A stretch of DNA of 17,555 nt from an uncultured Oscillospiraceae bacterium (GCA_934589065.1 CAKTNN010000041.1:1-17555), one strand, 5' to 3'. Counted from the first letter of the stretch, positions 9,328 to 15,370 are shown. Translations and numbers: made by a program. Notes: generated by a model from the letters alone, not told the origin.

Positions 9328-9436
9328 GGTCATTATCCCCTTTTCTTCCGGTTGTGTGCCCGGAAATCATTTTTCGCTGGGTAATATTTCCGCTTTTATT
9401 TTGCTCTCTCCGAATTTCCGGCTGCAGCCCAAAGGC

Positions 9437-10672
9437 TTACCTTGCCTTTTCGATTTTGGCGCTGATGGGCTCGGTTTTCAATGTGCCAACCTGGCTGAAG
9501 TTTTCCCCGTAAGCAACGCTTGCCTTGAAGGTGGAGGTTCCCACCTCTGCGCCGGAGAAATCCACGGTAACCGTCAAATCGTCGGGCGTGATTGCCGCCA
9601 CCTCGTTGGAGGGGCCCCGCAGGGTAACTACCAGCTTTTCGGTAATCAGGTCTACCCGCAGGCCTTCCGGAATATTGATGCTCTGGATTTTTTCCACCGT
9701 CAGCTCCCTGGTTGACAGGCCGTTAAAGCGCACCTGTGCGGTAACCTCGGTAACACCGGTGAGATTAATCACGCCCTCCGGCAGGGATACACCAAAGGTC
9801 AAATCGGAATCCTTGGCAATATCCCCCAGGTTGATGGTGCCGATGGAGAGCACATCACCCATATTATCCAGCGCCGTTTCGCTGCCGGATACCCGGATGG
9901 TTTCGGCGCTCAGGGTAATTGTGGTATTGTGTGCGGTAGCGCCGCCGCCTTCAACCAGATTGTAGGTCAGCCGCAAATCCTTCACTCTGCGGATTGCCAC
10001 ATCCAGACGTACCTCTTCCACATCGGTGGTTATGAGCTTGGCATCCACAGGATCGCCGTTTTCATCGCACAGAGTGTAGTGGTAAGTCTCACTGATGGAC
10101 TCCCGCCGCTCGCTCAGGTCCACCGTGATGGTTGCCTTGGCAATGGTATCCACCACGGATTCCGGGCCGGTGACGGTAACCTCCGGATAATCGAGAGTCT
10201 TGTTCTCCCGGTCGATCATAAAGCCCTCGGCAGGAGAGCCGTTCCAAACGACCTCCACCGGAACGGTTTTGCTGACCCGGCGGACAACGGTAACATAGAT
10301 GCTGTCCGGGTCTTTGGACTCAATGACAAAGGCATTGCTGGCAACGTCCCCGGGGAAGGTGGGGGTGGAGTAGGTAATGCGGATCTGGCTGCCGGGCTCC
10401 CGGATGTTGGAAAGATCCGCTTTAATGGTGATGTTTCCGGAATTCACCCGGCTGAGATCCGACCGGTTGCCGGATAGCTTCAGGTTTACGGTATTGGAGG
10501 ACACGGCGGTGACCATCAGGCCGTTTTCATTCAGCACCGATTCGCCCTCCCACACAATGGGGATATTATAATAGGTATCCGTAGAGCCGGGGCTTACCGC
10601 AGAAATGACATACAGCCACAGGCAGAAAGCGCATAGCAGAGAAAGAATCGCTGCACAAATCTTATTCTTCAT
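9437..10672 (-). CDS. cdaR: CdaA regulatory protein CdaR (YbbR-domain)
   Basis: The 411-residue product has a short cytoplasmic N-terminus, one membrane helix (about residues 5-25, AAILSLLCAFCLWLYVISAV) and a long extracytoplasmic part. That part is made of tandem YbbR domains, recognisable by recurring segments such as VEVVWNGSPAEGFMID and GPSNEVAAITPDDLTVTVDF; I count about four. In the family CdaR binds and modulates the membrane diadenylate cyclase CdaA. The start ATG at 10672 overlaps the end of cdaA by 11 bp, consistent with coupled translation of the complex. glmM, usually next in Bacilli, is not downstream; yicC follows instead. Confidence 0.93.
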   Translation of the reverse strand: MKNKICAAILSLLCAFCLWLYVISAVSPGSTDTYYNIPIVWEGESVLNENGLMVTAVSSNTVNLKLSGNRSDLSRVNSGNITIKADLSNIREPGSQIRITYSTPTFPGDVASNAFVIESKDPDSIYVTVVRRVSKTVPVEVVWNGSPAEGFMIDRENKTLDYPEVTVTGPESVVDTIAKATITVDLSERRESISETYHYTLCDENGDPVDAKLITTDVEEVRLDVAIRRVKDLRLTYNLVEGGGATAHNTTITLSAETIRVSGSETALDNMGDVLSIGTINLGDIAKDSDLTFGVSLPEGVINLTGVTEVTAQVRFNGLSTRELTVEKIQSINIPEGLRVDLITEKLVVTLRGPSNEVAAITPDDLTVTVDFSGAEVGTSTFKASVAYGENFSQVGTLKTEPISAKIEKAR

Positions 10673-11534
10673 GGCCCTGATCCTCCTTTTCCCGGCTGCG
10701 GAACCGCTGCTTCAGATAATCCCCCAGGGATTGATCCGCCGGGTTTCCATCCTCCGGGCACAGTGCATTGCGCAATAGCTTTTCCAGCGTCCGGGGGGCC
10801 AGGTGTCGCTTGAGCATTCCGCCCTCTGCCACGGAAATCGTGCCGGTTTCTTCGGAAACGATTACCACCACAGCATCGCTGCTCTCGCTCATGCCCACAC
10901 CGGCGCGGTGCCGGGTTCCCAGGTCTGCCGCCAGGCGGTCGGAGGTGGAAAGGGGCAATACGCAGCCGGCAGCGGTGATTTTTCCCTCCCGGATGACCAT
11001 GGCGCCGTCATGGAGCGCCGCCTTGGGGAAGAAAATATTGCGGATCAGCTGCTCGGAAACCTGACCGTCGATGGTGGTACCGGTTTTGATATAGTCGTCC
11101 AGCCGCGCCTCCCGGGTAAAGACGATCAGCGCCCCCACCTTTTCCCGGCTCATGCACTCGCAGGCGGCAACGGTCTGGCTGATTACATTGTCCATTTCCG
11201 CAACAGGCCGCACCGGGCCCAAAAGCCCCCGCAGCCGCACGGACCCCAGATGGTCCAGCATCCGGCGCAGCTCCGGCTGAAAGAGGACAACCAGGGCAAG
11301 CAGTCCGATGGACAAAAACTGATTCAGGATAAAGTTCATGGTATATAGGTGCAGCACATCCGTCAGCGCGGCAATGGCAACCACCACCACCACGGCCCGC
11401 GCGACCCGCATAGTGCTGGGTGTACGGATCAGCGGCAGGATGCGGTAAATCAGATATGCCACCAGCACAATGTCCAGATAATCTGACCATTGCATACTGG
11501 TTACCTTTTGCAGGACACTAAGCAATGCTTCCAT
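10662..11534 (-). CDS. cdaA: Membrane diadenylate cyclase CdaA
   Basis: The 290-residue product makes c-di-AMP from two ATP. Three N-terminal membrane helices span roughly residues 18-36, 43-62 and 66-86. A connecting helix and the DAC domain follow, with the catalytic motifs DGA (176-178, in LHDGAMVI) and RHR (208-210, in LGTRHRAGVGMSE) both intact. ATG 11534 follows AGAGGGG. This is the first gene of the long minus-strand operon, with a strong promoter 75 bp upstream. c-di-AMP controls potassium and osmolyte uptake and wall homeostasis in Firmicutes. Grouping with the PASTA kinase and phosphatase at the far end puts two wall/turgor signalling systems on one transcript. Confidence 0.96.
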   Translation of the reverse strand: MEALLSVLQKVTSMQWSDYLDIVLVAYLIYRILPLIRTPSTMRVARAVVVVVAIAALTDVLHLYTMNFILNQFLSIGLLALVVLFQPELRRMLDHLGSVRLRGLLGPVRPVAEMDNVISQTVAACECMSREKVGALIVFTREARLDDYIKTGTTIDGQVSEQLIRNIFFPKAALHDGAMVIREGKITAAGCVLPLSTSDRLAADLGTRHRAGVGMSESSDAVVVIVSEETGTISVAEGGMLKRHLAPRTLEKLLRNALCPEDGNPADQSLGDYLKQRFRSREKEDQGHEE

Positions 11535-11608
11535 GGTTTACCCCTCTTTTATGTCAACTTTTGCGGATAGCAAATATGGCTATGGTATACTTATCTATTA
11601 TCCCGCTT

Positions 11609-11637
11609 ATTATAGCGGATTCAGCGCCGCTTGGCAA
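11609..11637 (-). promoter_or_regulatory. Promoter of the cdaA-to-prkC operon
   Basis: On the minus strand the -35 is TTGCCA (11632-11637), followed by a 17-bp spacer and a perfect -10 TATAAT (11609-11614). This predicts a transcript start near 11602 and a leader of about 68 nt before cdaA. The -10 is embedded in an inverted repeat, CCGCT and AGCGG separated by 6 bp (11603-11618), which could be an operator or chance. No other near-consensus promoter was seen within the operon. Confidence 0.75.
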
Positions 11638-11797
11638 TAGATATTCTGCATAAAATTCTTGCCTTTGAGCCCTGTCAATTCGATAGGCTTCTTGTCTTTT
11701 CGGTACTTACGGCGCGTCTTTCGACAGGAAGCCCATCTTTTTCCTTCTCTTTCCCCCACAAATTGGCAAAGAAAAGGAGACTGTCAGAAAACGCTCT

Positions 11798-11852
11798 GTC
11801 ATTGCGAACCGGCGCGCACGCCCCCCTTCGTCATTGCGAACCAGCGCGCACA
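11798..11852 (+). repeat. Two tandem half-copies of REP hairpin type A
   Basis: Two copies of the left half of the type A repeat (each about 23 bp, starting GTCATTGCGAACC) begin at 11798 and 11830. Each stops at the hairpin apex (GCGCAC), so the right arm is missing. They lead directly into a whole copy at 11863, giving a 32-33 bp period. The first is followed by CCCCCCTTC, as is the half-copy at 11988. Confidence 0.8.
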
Positions 11853-11862
11853 CTCTTTCCCT

Positions 11863-11900
11863 GTCATTGCGAACCAGCGCGCACGCTGGTGTGGCAATCT
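11863..11900 (+). repeat. REP-like hairpin repeat, type A, complete
   Basis: This 38-bp unit has an outer stem ATTGC/GCAAT, an asymmetric internal loop GA/GTG and an inner stem ACCAGCG/CGCTGGT closed by the loop CGCA. An identical copy lies in the opposite orientation at 15333-15370. It lies outside any gene. Confidence 0.85.
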
Positions 11901-11934
11901 CGGACGATGTACCACCTCTTTTCAGCGCGAGGGA

Positions 11935-11978
11935 GAAGATTCCCACGGCAGTGACATCGGTCACTGCCTCGGAATGAC
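11935..11978 (-). repeat. REP-like hairpin repeat, type B
   Basis: This 44-bp unit, read on the minus strand, has outer stem ATTCC/GGAAT, the same GA/GTG internal loop as type A, and a longer inner stem GGCAGTGAC/GTCACTGCC with loop CGAT. It is identical over all 44 bp to the copy at 17211-17254, which lies in the opposite orientation. Confidence 0.85.
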
Positions 11979-11987
11979 GGAAAAGGT

Positions 11988-12040
11988 GTCATTGCGAACC
12001 AGCGCGCGCCCCCCTTCGTCATTGCGAACCGGCACACAGG
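11988..12040 (+). repeat. Two further half-copies of REP hairpin type A
   Basis: Left halves of the type A repeat begin at 11988 and 12018 (30-bp period). Each lacks the right arm. The stretch from 11641 to 12058 has no credible gene; apart from these repeats it shows nothing else that I can identify. Confidence 0.75.
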
Positions 12041-12124
12041 CTCCCCATTTTCATTTCTTCATTTCTGCATTCCTTCATACCAAAAATCCCCTCCCGGTTC
12101 GTGGGGTGTTCGTAAGACAGTTAA

Positions 12125-12152
12125 CAGAGCGTATCGATATTGATACGCTCTG
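12125..12152 (-). terminator. Hairpin, left member of the cassette's outer hairpin pair
   Basis: A perfect 11-bp stem, CAGAGCGTATC/GATACGCTCTG, has a 6-nt loop. On the minus strand it is followed by TTAACTGTCTTA, the same tail that follows the hairpin at 12728-12758. The gene upstream on that strand is the DUF559 gene. It may act as an intrinsic terminator, although the tail is only moderately T-rich. Confidence 0.5.
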
Positions 12153-12196
12153 CTTCTTATTCCATTATGAGATATGGCGCAGTTGCTGGCAGCCTC

Positions 12197-12244
12197 CTTG
12201 GCTCTCCCTCTGGGAGAGCTGTCACCGAAGGTGACTGAGAGGGT
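12197..12244 (+). repeat. 48-bp inverted end, left of the DUF559 gene
   Basis: The unit has a first hairpin GGCTCTCCC/GGGAGAGC (loop TCT region), then a second hairpin GTCACC-GAA-GGTGAC, then the tail TGAGAGGGT. It is the mirror of 12609-12656. The DUF559 stop codon and its last residues (DPLSHLR) are encoded inside this repeat, which ends the gene. Confidence 0.8.
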
Positions 12245-12602
12245 CTTGCAGACGCTTTTGAATGGTAAAATCAATTTGTTCGCACACACCACGAAAATCC
12301 CTGTCGATATCCCGGTTGGAAAATCGCAGAACATCCAAGCCTAGCGCGGATAAAAATGCGGAGCGTTCTGCGTCATACGCCACACCCTGAGGCTCATAAT
12401 GCTGGGAGCCATCTACTTCGATAACCAGCTTTGCAGAAGCGCAGTAAAAGTCCACAATAAATTTGCCAATGATTCGCTGTTTATAAATCTTTACCGGATA
12501 TTTACGCAGAAAAAGATACCAGAGTTTGCGCTCATGGGGAGTCATTTCTCTGCGAAGCCGCCGGGCGTTTTCCAGCTGGCTGTTATCTTTTGGTATGGTC
12601 AT
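12222..12602 (-). CDS. DUF559 endonuclease-domain protein (Vsr-like PD-(D/E)XK fold), copy 1
   Basis: The 126-residue product is a stand-alone DUF559 domain. The family core is intact: MTPHERKLWYLFLRK, then FIVDFYC with its acidic residue, the strand VIEVDGSQHYE carrying the E and D expected of a PD-(D/E)XK nuclease, and LDVLRFSNRDI. No partner methyltransferase or DNA-binding domain is present; true function is unknown in the family. The repeat end at 12609-12656 supplies the GAGAGGG ribosome site 7 nt before the ATG. The other repeat supplies the C-terminal codons and the stop. It is visibly more AT-rich than the housekeeping operon. About half of some 95 ungapped residues match the copy at 15578-15937. 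Confidence 0.88.
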   Translation of the reverse strand: MTIPKDNSQLENARRLRREMTPHERKLWYLFLRKYPVKIYKQRIIGKFIVDFYCASAKLVIEVDGSQHYEPQGVAYDAERSAFLSALGLDVLRFSNRDIDRDFRGVCEQIDFTIQKRLQDPLSHLR

Positions 12603-12608
12603 ATTTTT

Positions 12609-12656
12609 ACCCTCTCAGTCGGCTGCGCCGACAGCTCTCCCAAAGGGAGAGCCAAG
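12609..12656 (-). repeat. 48-bp inverted end, right of the DUF559 gene
   Basis: This is the mirror of 12197-12244 on the minus strand: first hairpin GGCTCTCCC/GGGAGAGC, second hairpin GTCGGC-GCA-GCCGAC, tail TGAGAGGGT. The tail doubles as the Shine-Dalgarno of the DUF559 gene. The second hairpin differs from the other end at paired positions only, plus one loop base. Confidence 0.8.
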
Positions 12657-12727
12657 TTCATCACCCAAAACTCCGATTTTTCAGTCTGTCCGATTCCATA
12701 TTATCACATAACGGGACAGAATACAAG

Positions 12728-12758
12728 AACAGCCACAGCAGTGTATGCTGTGGCTGTT
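12728..12758 (-). terminator. Intrinsic terminator of the surface-protein gene / right cassette hairpin
   Basis: A perfect 13-bp stem AACAGCCACAGCA/TGCTGTGGCTGTT encloses a 5-nt loop. It lies 58 bp past the stop of the minus-strand surface-protein gene and is followed on that strand by CTTGTATTCTG, moderately T-rich. On the plus strand it is followed by AACTGTCTTA, the block shared with the left hairpin. It probably ends the surface-protein transcript. Confidence 0.65.
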
Positions 12759-12816
12759 AACTGTCTTATGAATACCGCCCCTTTGGGAGGGGATTGGGTG
12801 TTTTCGGAATCAGAAC

Positions 12817-14580
12817 TTAGAACAGTTCCTTCTTCTTCATGTAGAACGCAGTGCCCATGCCGGCGGCAGCCAGAACCATCACGATGGTAGCGGTGCCGAT
12901 CATAGCGGTATCACCGGTCTTGGGGTTGGAGGTATCGGCAGAGGAGCCGCCGGATACATTGGTCAGCACCACATACAGGTTCTGAGTGCCCTGACGCTCG
13001 CCGTTCTTGCCCACATCCACAGTGGCCTGAGCCTTAGCGGTGGAGTTCTTGTTGTTCAGGTAGTAAGCCCAGCCGCTCTCGGTGTACAGACCGGACAGGG
13101 TCAGGTTCTTCTTGCCAACCTGGTACTCGATGGTGGAAACCAGGGCGTTTCTGGAAATCAGGCCGTTCGCCTGAACGGACTCGGTAACATCCACGTTCTT
13201 CAGCAACTCGTTGTTCTTGTTGTAGATGAACAGGTGTACACGACCGTTGCCGTCACCGTTGCCGGGGTAAGCATAAACGGACTTGGTCTCCCAGGTGTAA
13301 ACGGTATCGGGAGTCAGCTCCTTGCCATCAACATACCATGCAGTGTAGCCTGCGGGCAGAGCAGGCAGCTCGCCCAGCTTGGTGTTGGCTTCGTAGTACT
13401 TGGTAGCGTAAGCATTGGTGGTAGTGGGGTTAGCGGTGGAGGACTTCAGGAAGTAGATGGTAACAGTCTTGTTGATGCCCTTAACCTCTACCTTGTAGTC
13501 GGTCTTCTTAATGTAAGCGTTGCTGTCCTGGCTCTTCCACTTCACATCGCGGTAGCCGTTCGCATCATAGATGCGCAGGGTAGCCTGCTCGGTGCCCCAG
13601 GTATCATCATAGCCCAGCTTGCTGGTAGCAAAGTACCAGATACCGACTTCCTTGGTGATGGAAGTGGTTCTGCCGTTGTCGAAGATTACTTCGATCTTCT
13701 GCTCCGCAGCGGACTCCTTCTCTAGGGTGGTATCGATCAGGATGCGCTTGGTATCCTTCTCAATGCTCAGGCTTACAAACTTGGCATTGGTCAGGTTGTT
13801 GTAGTAGTAGGTATAATCGCTGTTGACGTCCTTAACCTTGCCCAGCAGGGTGTTTGCACCGCTGAAGCCAGCCAGTGCATTCAGCTCCTCGTCGGTCAGC
13901 TTAACCGTTGCACCATCAGCCAGGAACTCGGTAGCGGAACCGGACTTTCTGACGATAACCTTGTACTCAGGAACATAGCCTTCCTGCTTGGCACCGCAAA
14001 CGCTGCACACGCCGTCAACGAACTTGTGGTCAGTAGTCTGGGGAATTTCTACGGTCTTGGAAGCGCCGCAGTTGTAGGTGATCAGCTTTTCGCCTTTGTC
14101 CTTGCAGGTAGCCTCTTTGGTGACGGTTTCGCTCTTCTTTTCTGCATCGCTGTGGTCTTCCCACTTCGCTTCGGCAGTGCAGCCCTCAACATTGCACTTC
14201 AGCTCGTGCTGAGTAGCAGAGGTAACGCCGGTAGTAACATAGTTGTGGGCATCGGCCTTAACTTCAATGGTCAGGGTCTTGGTATCAGCATCGTACTTCT
14301 TGCCATCCTTGGTCACCAGATAGCCGGAACCCGTGTGGGTATCATGGATGTCCATGCCGGCAATACCTGCCTTGGTAAGAGCATCAGCAGTTGCGGTGGT
14401 TCCATCAATTGCTTCGGTGGTAGTTCCGTGAGCCGTTAATGCACCGGTCACATTCACAGTATAAGTATCGGCCTGCGGAGCTTCTTCTGCCTCTTCAGCA
14501 AATGCGCCGAAGGGGACTGCTGCGACTACCATGATGGCAACCAGCATCAGGCAGAACAGCTTTTTGCTAAATTTCTTCAT
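12817..14580 (-). CDS. Sortase-anchored (NPKTG) secreted surface protein with InlB-like repeat
   Basis: The 587-residue product starts with a classic signal peptide (KKFSKKL, a hydrophobic core, AFA at 26-28). It ends with the wall-sorting signal NPKTG (552-556), a hydrophobic helix and the tail KKKELF. Residues 129-195 hold six cysteines (C129, C134, C159, C171, C192, C195) in pairs such as CSVC, resembling a small metal-binding or disulfide module. Residues about 390-440 (LGELPALPAGYTAWYVDGKE) look like an InlB B-repeat/Flg_new beta-grasp unit. I chose ATG 14580 because the signal peptide starts there behind AGGAGG; the upstream frame overlaps the promoter. Function is unknown; adhesion or wall interaction is an inference. 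No sortase gene is in the window. Confidence 0.85.
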   Translation of the reverse strand: MKKFSKKLFCLMLVAIMVVAAVPFGAFAEEAEEAPQADTYTVNVTGALTAHGTTTEAIDGTTATADALTKAGIAGMDIHDTHTGSGYLVTKDGKKYDADTKTLTIEVKADAHNYVTTGVTSATQHELKCNVEGCTAEAKWEDHSDAEKKSETVTKEATCKDKGEKLITYNCGASKTVEIPQTTDHKFVDGVCSVCGAKQEGYVPEYKVIVRKSGSATEFLADGATVKLTDEELNALAGFSGANTLLGKVKDVNSDYTYYYNNLTNAKFVSLSIEKDTKRILIDTTLEKESAAEQKIEVIFDNGRTTSITKEVGIWYFATSKLGYDDTWGTEQATLRIYDANGYRDVKWKSQDSNAYIKKTDYKVEVKGINKTVTIYFLKSSTANPTTTNAYATKYYEANTKLGELPALPAGYTAWYVDGKELTPDTVYTWETKSVYAYPGNGDGNGRVHLFIYNKNNELLKNVDVTESVQANGLISRNALVSTIEYQVGKKNLTLSGLYTESGWAYYLNNKNSTAKAQATVDVGKNGERQGTQNLYVVLTNVSGGSSADTSNPKTGDTAMIGTATIVMVLAAAGMGTAFYMKKKELF

Positions 14581-14619
14581 AATCGTTTTTCCTCCTATAA
14601 GAGTATTTCTTGCCGGTAT

Positions 14620-14653
14620 CCACCAGCGGTTGGAAAGTCCCCGCCGCTTGTGG
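14620..14653 (-). promoter_or_regulatory. Leader hairpin of the surface-protein mRNA
   Basis: In the leader of about 97 nt between promoter and start codon, CCACAAGCGG can pair with CCGCTGGTGG (9 of 10 pairs, 14-nt loop). It ends about 30 nt before the ribosome site. It could stabilise the 5' end of the message. I do not recognise a known riboswitch. Confidence 0.45.
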
Positions 14654-14683
14654 TTGGCACTGGGTGCTTTCGTTTGTAGCTGT

Positions 14684-14712
14684 ATTATATACTCTATTTT
14701 CTCATTCGTCAA
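14684..14712 (-). promoter_or_regulatory. Promoter of the surface-protein gene
   Basis: On the minus strand the -35 is TTGACG (14707-14712), the spacer is 17 bp and the -10 is TATAAT (14684-14689). This is the strongest promoter match in the window and predicts a start near 14677. A direct-repeat array lies just upstream (see 14720-14758). Confidence 0.85.
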
Positions 14713-14719
14713 GAGGAAA

Positions 14720-14758
14720 ATAACAAAAAATTACAAAATTAATTACAGTCTCATTACA
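14720..14758 (-). promoter_or_regulatory. Four TGTWAT direct repeats upstream of the surface-protein promoter
   Basis: On the minus strand TGTAAT, TGTAAT, TGTAAT and TGTTAT begin at 14758, 14747, 14735 and 14725, spaced 11, 12 and 10 bp, one per helical turn. The last ends 7 bp before the -35. The first pair fits TGTWAH-N5-TGTWAH, the published consensus of the WalR (YycF) cell-wall response regulator. Other OmpR-family regulators use similar tandem sites, so the identity of the binder is an inference. Confidence 0.5.
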
Positions 14759-15056
14759 CTTTGCATTTCTTTCTGTTTCCGTCCGTTTTTAATGGTAACA
14801 TTTTTGCAGGAAATTGAGGTGCTTTTCCTTTTGTCCCCGACTATTCCTTAATTTTTCCAAAAAAATATTACAGTTCCGATACATTGCTCCCGGCAGGCGT
14901 CTTTATCAAATCTTAAGAAAACGGAATTGCTTTTCCCGGTGCTTTGTGATACTATTGTATTGAAAAAAAGCCCAATTTTCCTGTCTCCCCGTCCCCAACG
15001 GAATGCAGTTGGTAACAATAGGTAACAGGTTGAGTCCCCCTGTGCGCAGCACCTTG

Positions 15057-15074
15057 CCCTCCCTACAGGGAGGG
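15057..15074 (+). repeat. GC hairpin followed by ACTT, copy 1 of 3
   Basis: CCCTCCC pairs with GGGAGGG around the loop TACA. It is followed by ACTTACTCCC, whose C-run can compete for the right arm. The same plan recurs at 15275-15306 and 15530-15549. Confidence 0.55.
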
Positions 15075-15132
15075 ACTTACTCCCGTGGCGTGAACCGTCC
15101 CGGCTAAACCGTGAAAGCTGCCGAAACCGAGT

Positions 15133-15277
15133 CTTGTCCTCCTCGGGCTTACGGAGGGTGGCACACCCAAAGGGTGTGACGGGTGGTGGAGGGGAGCCGG
15201 TTTGTTTCCCTAAACATGGCAGAAAATCCCCGCGTGTCCCCTCCTCACTCCGTCACGGCTTCGCCGTGACACCCCTC
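15133..15277 (+). repeat. 145-bp direct repeat, copy 1
   Basis: It matches 15390-15534 at 144 of 145 positions (15249 T versus 15506 C), 257 bp apart in the same orientation. Internal hairpins include CACACCC-AAA-GGGTGTG and GTCACGGC-TTC-GCCGTGAC. Short frames inside it are also duplicated and are not credible genes. Confidence 0.9.
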
Positions 15278-15306
15278 CCCACACGGGGAGAGACTTTTCC
15301 CCGTGT
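15275..15306 (+). repeat. GC hairpin followed by ACTT, copy 2 of 3, with alternative fold
   Basis: CTCCCC (15275-15280) pairs with GGGGAG (15285-15290). Alternatively ACACGGGGA (15281-15289) pairs perfectly with TCCCCGTGT (15298-15306). The two structures share bases and exclude each other. Confidence 0.55.
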
Positions 15307-15332
15307 ACGGACTGCCCTGGTTGACCGAGGGA

Positions 15333-15370
15333 AGATTGCCACACCAGCGTGCGCGCTGGTTCGCAATGAC
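15333..15370 (-). repeat. REP-like hairpin repeat, type A, complete
   Basis: Read on the minus strand, it is identical over 38 bp to the copy at 11863-11900. It lies between the two 145-bp direct repeats. Confidence 0.85.

Larger units (their letters stand above)
12085..12795. mobile_element. Putative DUF559 nuclease cassette with nested inverted repeats
   Basis: A single DUF559 gene lies at the centre of three nested pairs of inverted sequences. Innermost are 48-bp ends (12197-12244 and 12609-12656). Next are hairpins at 12125-12152 and 12728-12758. Outermost are GTTAACTGTCTTA (12113-12125 on the minus strand, 12756-12768 on the plus strand) and GGGAGGGGATT (12085-12095 and 12785-12795). 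The block between inner repeat and hairpin is also partly alike on both sides (CCATAT, TCA, ATAA, AATA, AGAA in the same order), but the right side is about 27 bp longer. No target-site duplication was recognised, so the outer limits are approximate. Mobility is inferred. Confidence 0.5.
14713..15132. other. Gene-free AT-rich stretch
   Basis: No credible gene is seen. It holds the TGTWAT array and a possible plus-strand promoter (TTGCTT 14927-14932, 17 bp, TACTAT 14950-14955) with no gene close behind it. GGTAACA occurs twice at a 10-bp period (15011 and 15021) and once at 14794. A CCCTCCC/GGGAGGG hairpin lies at 15057-15074. Beyond that I see nothing identifiable. Confidence 0.5.

Noticed and set aside
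11686..11742. Stem GGCTTCTTGTC/GACAGGAAGCC followed by five T on the plus strand, resembling a terminator
   Set aside because: The loop is 26 nt, the stem has a G-T pair, and no plus-strand gene lies upstream for it to terminate.
11707..11964. A minus-strand frame of about 85 codons across the REP cluster
   Set aside because: Its sequence is REP hairpins read in one frame (repeated CALVRND); no start signal or domain is visible.
11798..12040. A possible CRISPR array, because similar units recur at a 30-33 bp period
   Set aside because: The gaps between units are only about 7-10 bp, the units are halves of a palindrome found elsewhere singly in both orientations, and no cas gene is present.
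12085..12795. A conventional IS with a DDE transposase
   Set aside because: The only gene is a 126-residue DUF559 nuclease; no DDE, serine or tyrosine recombinase motif is present.
14927..14955. Plus-strand promoter TTGCTT-17 bp-TACTAT
   Set aside because: The match is fair, but there is no gene for over 600 bp downstream and no recognisable RNA, so it is mentioned only in the region note.
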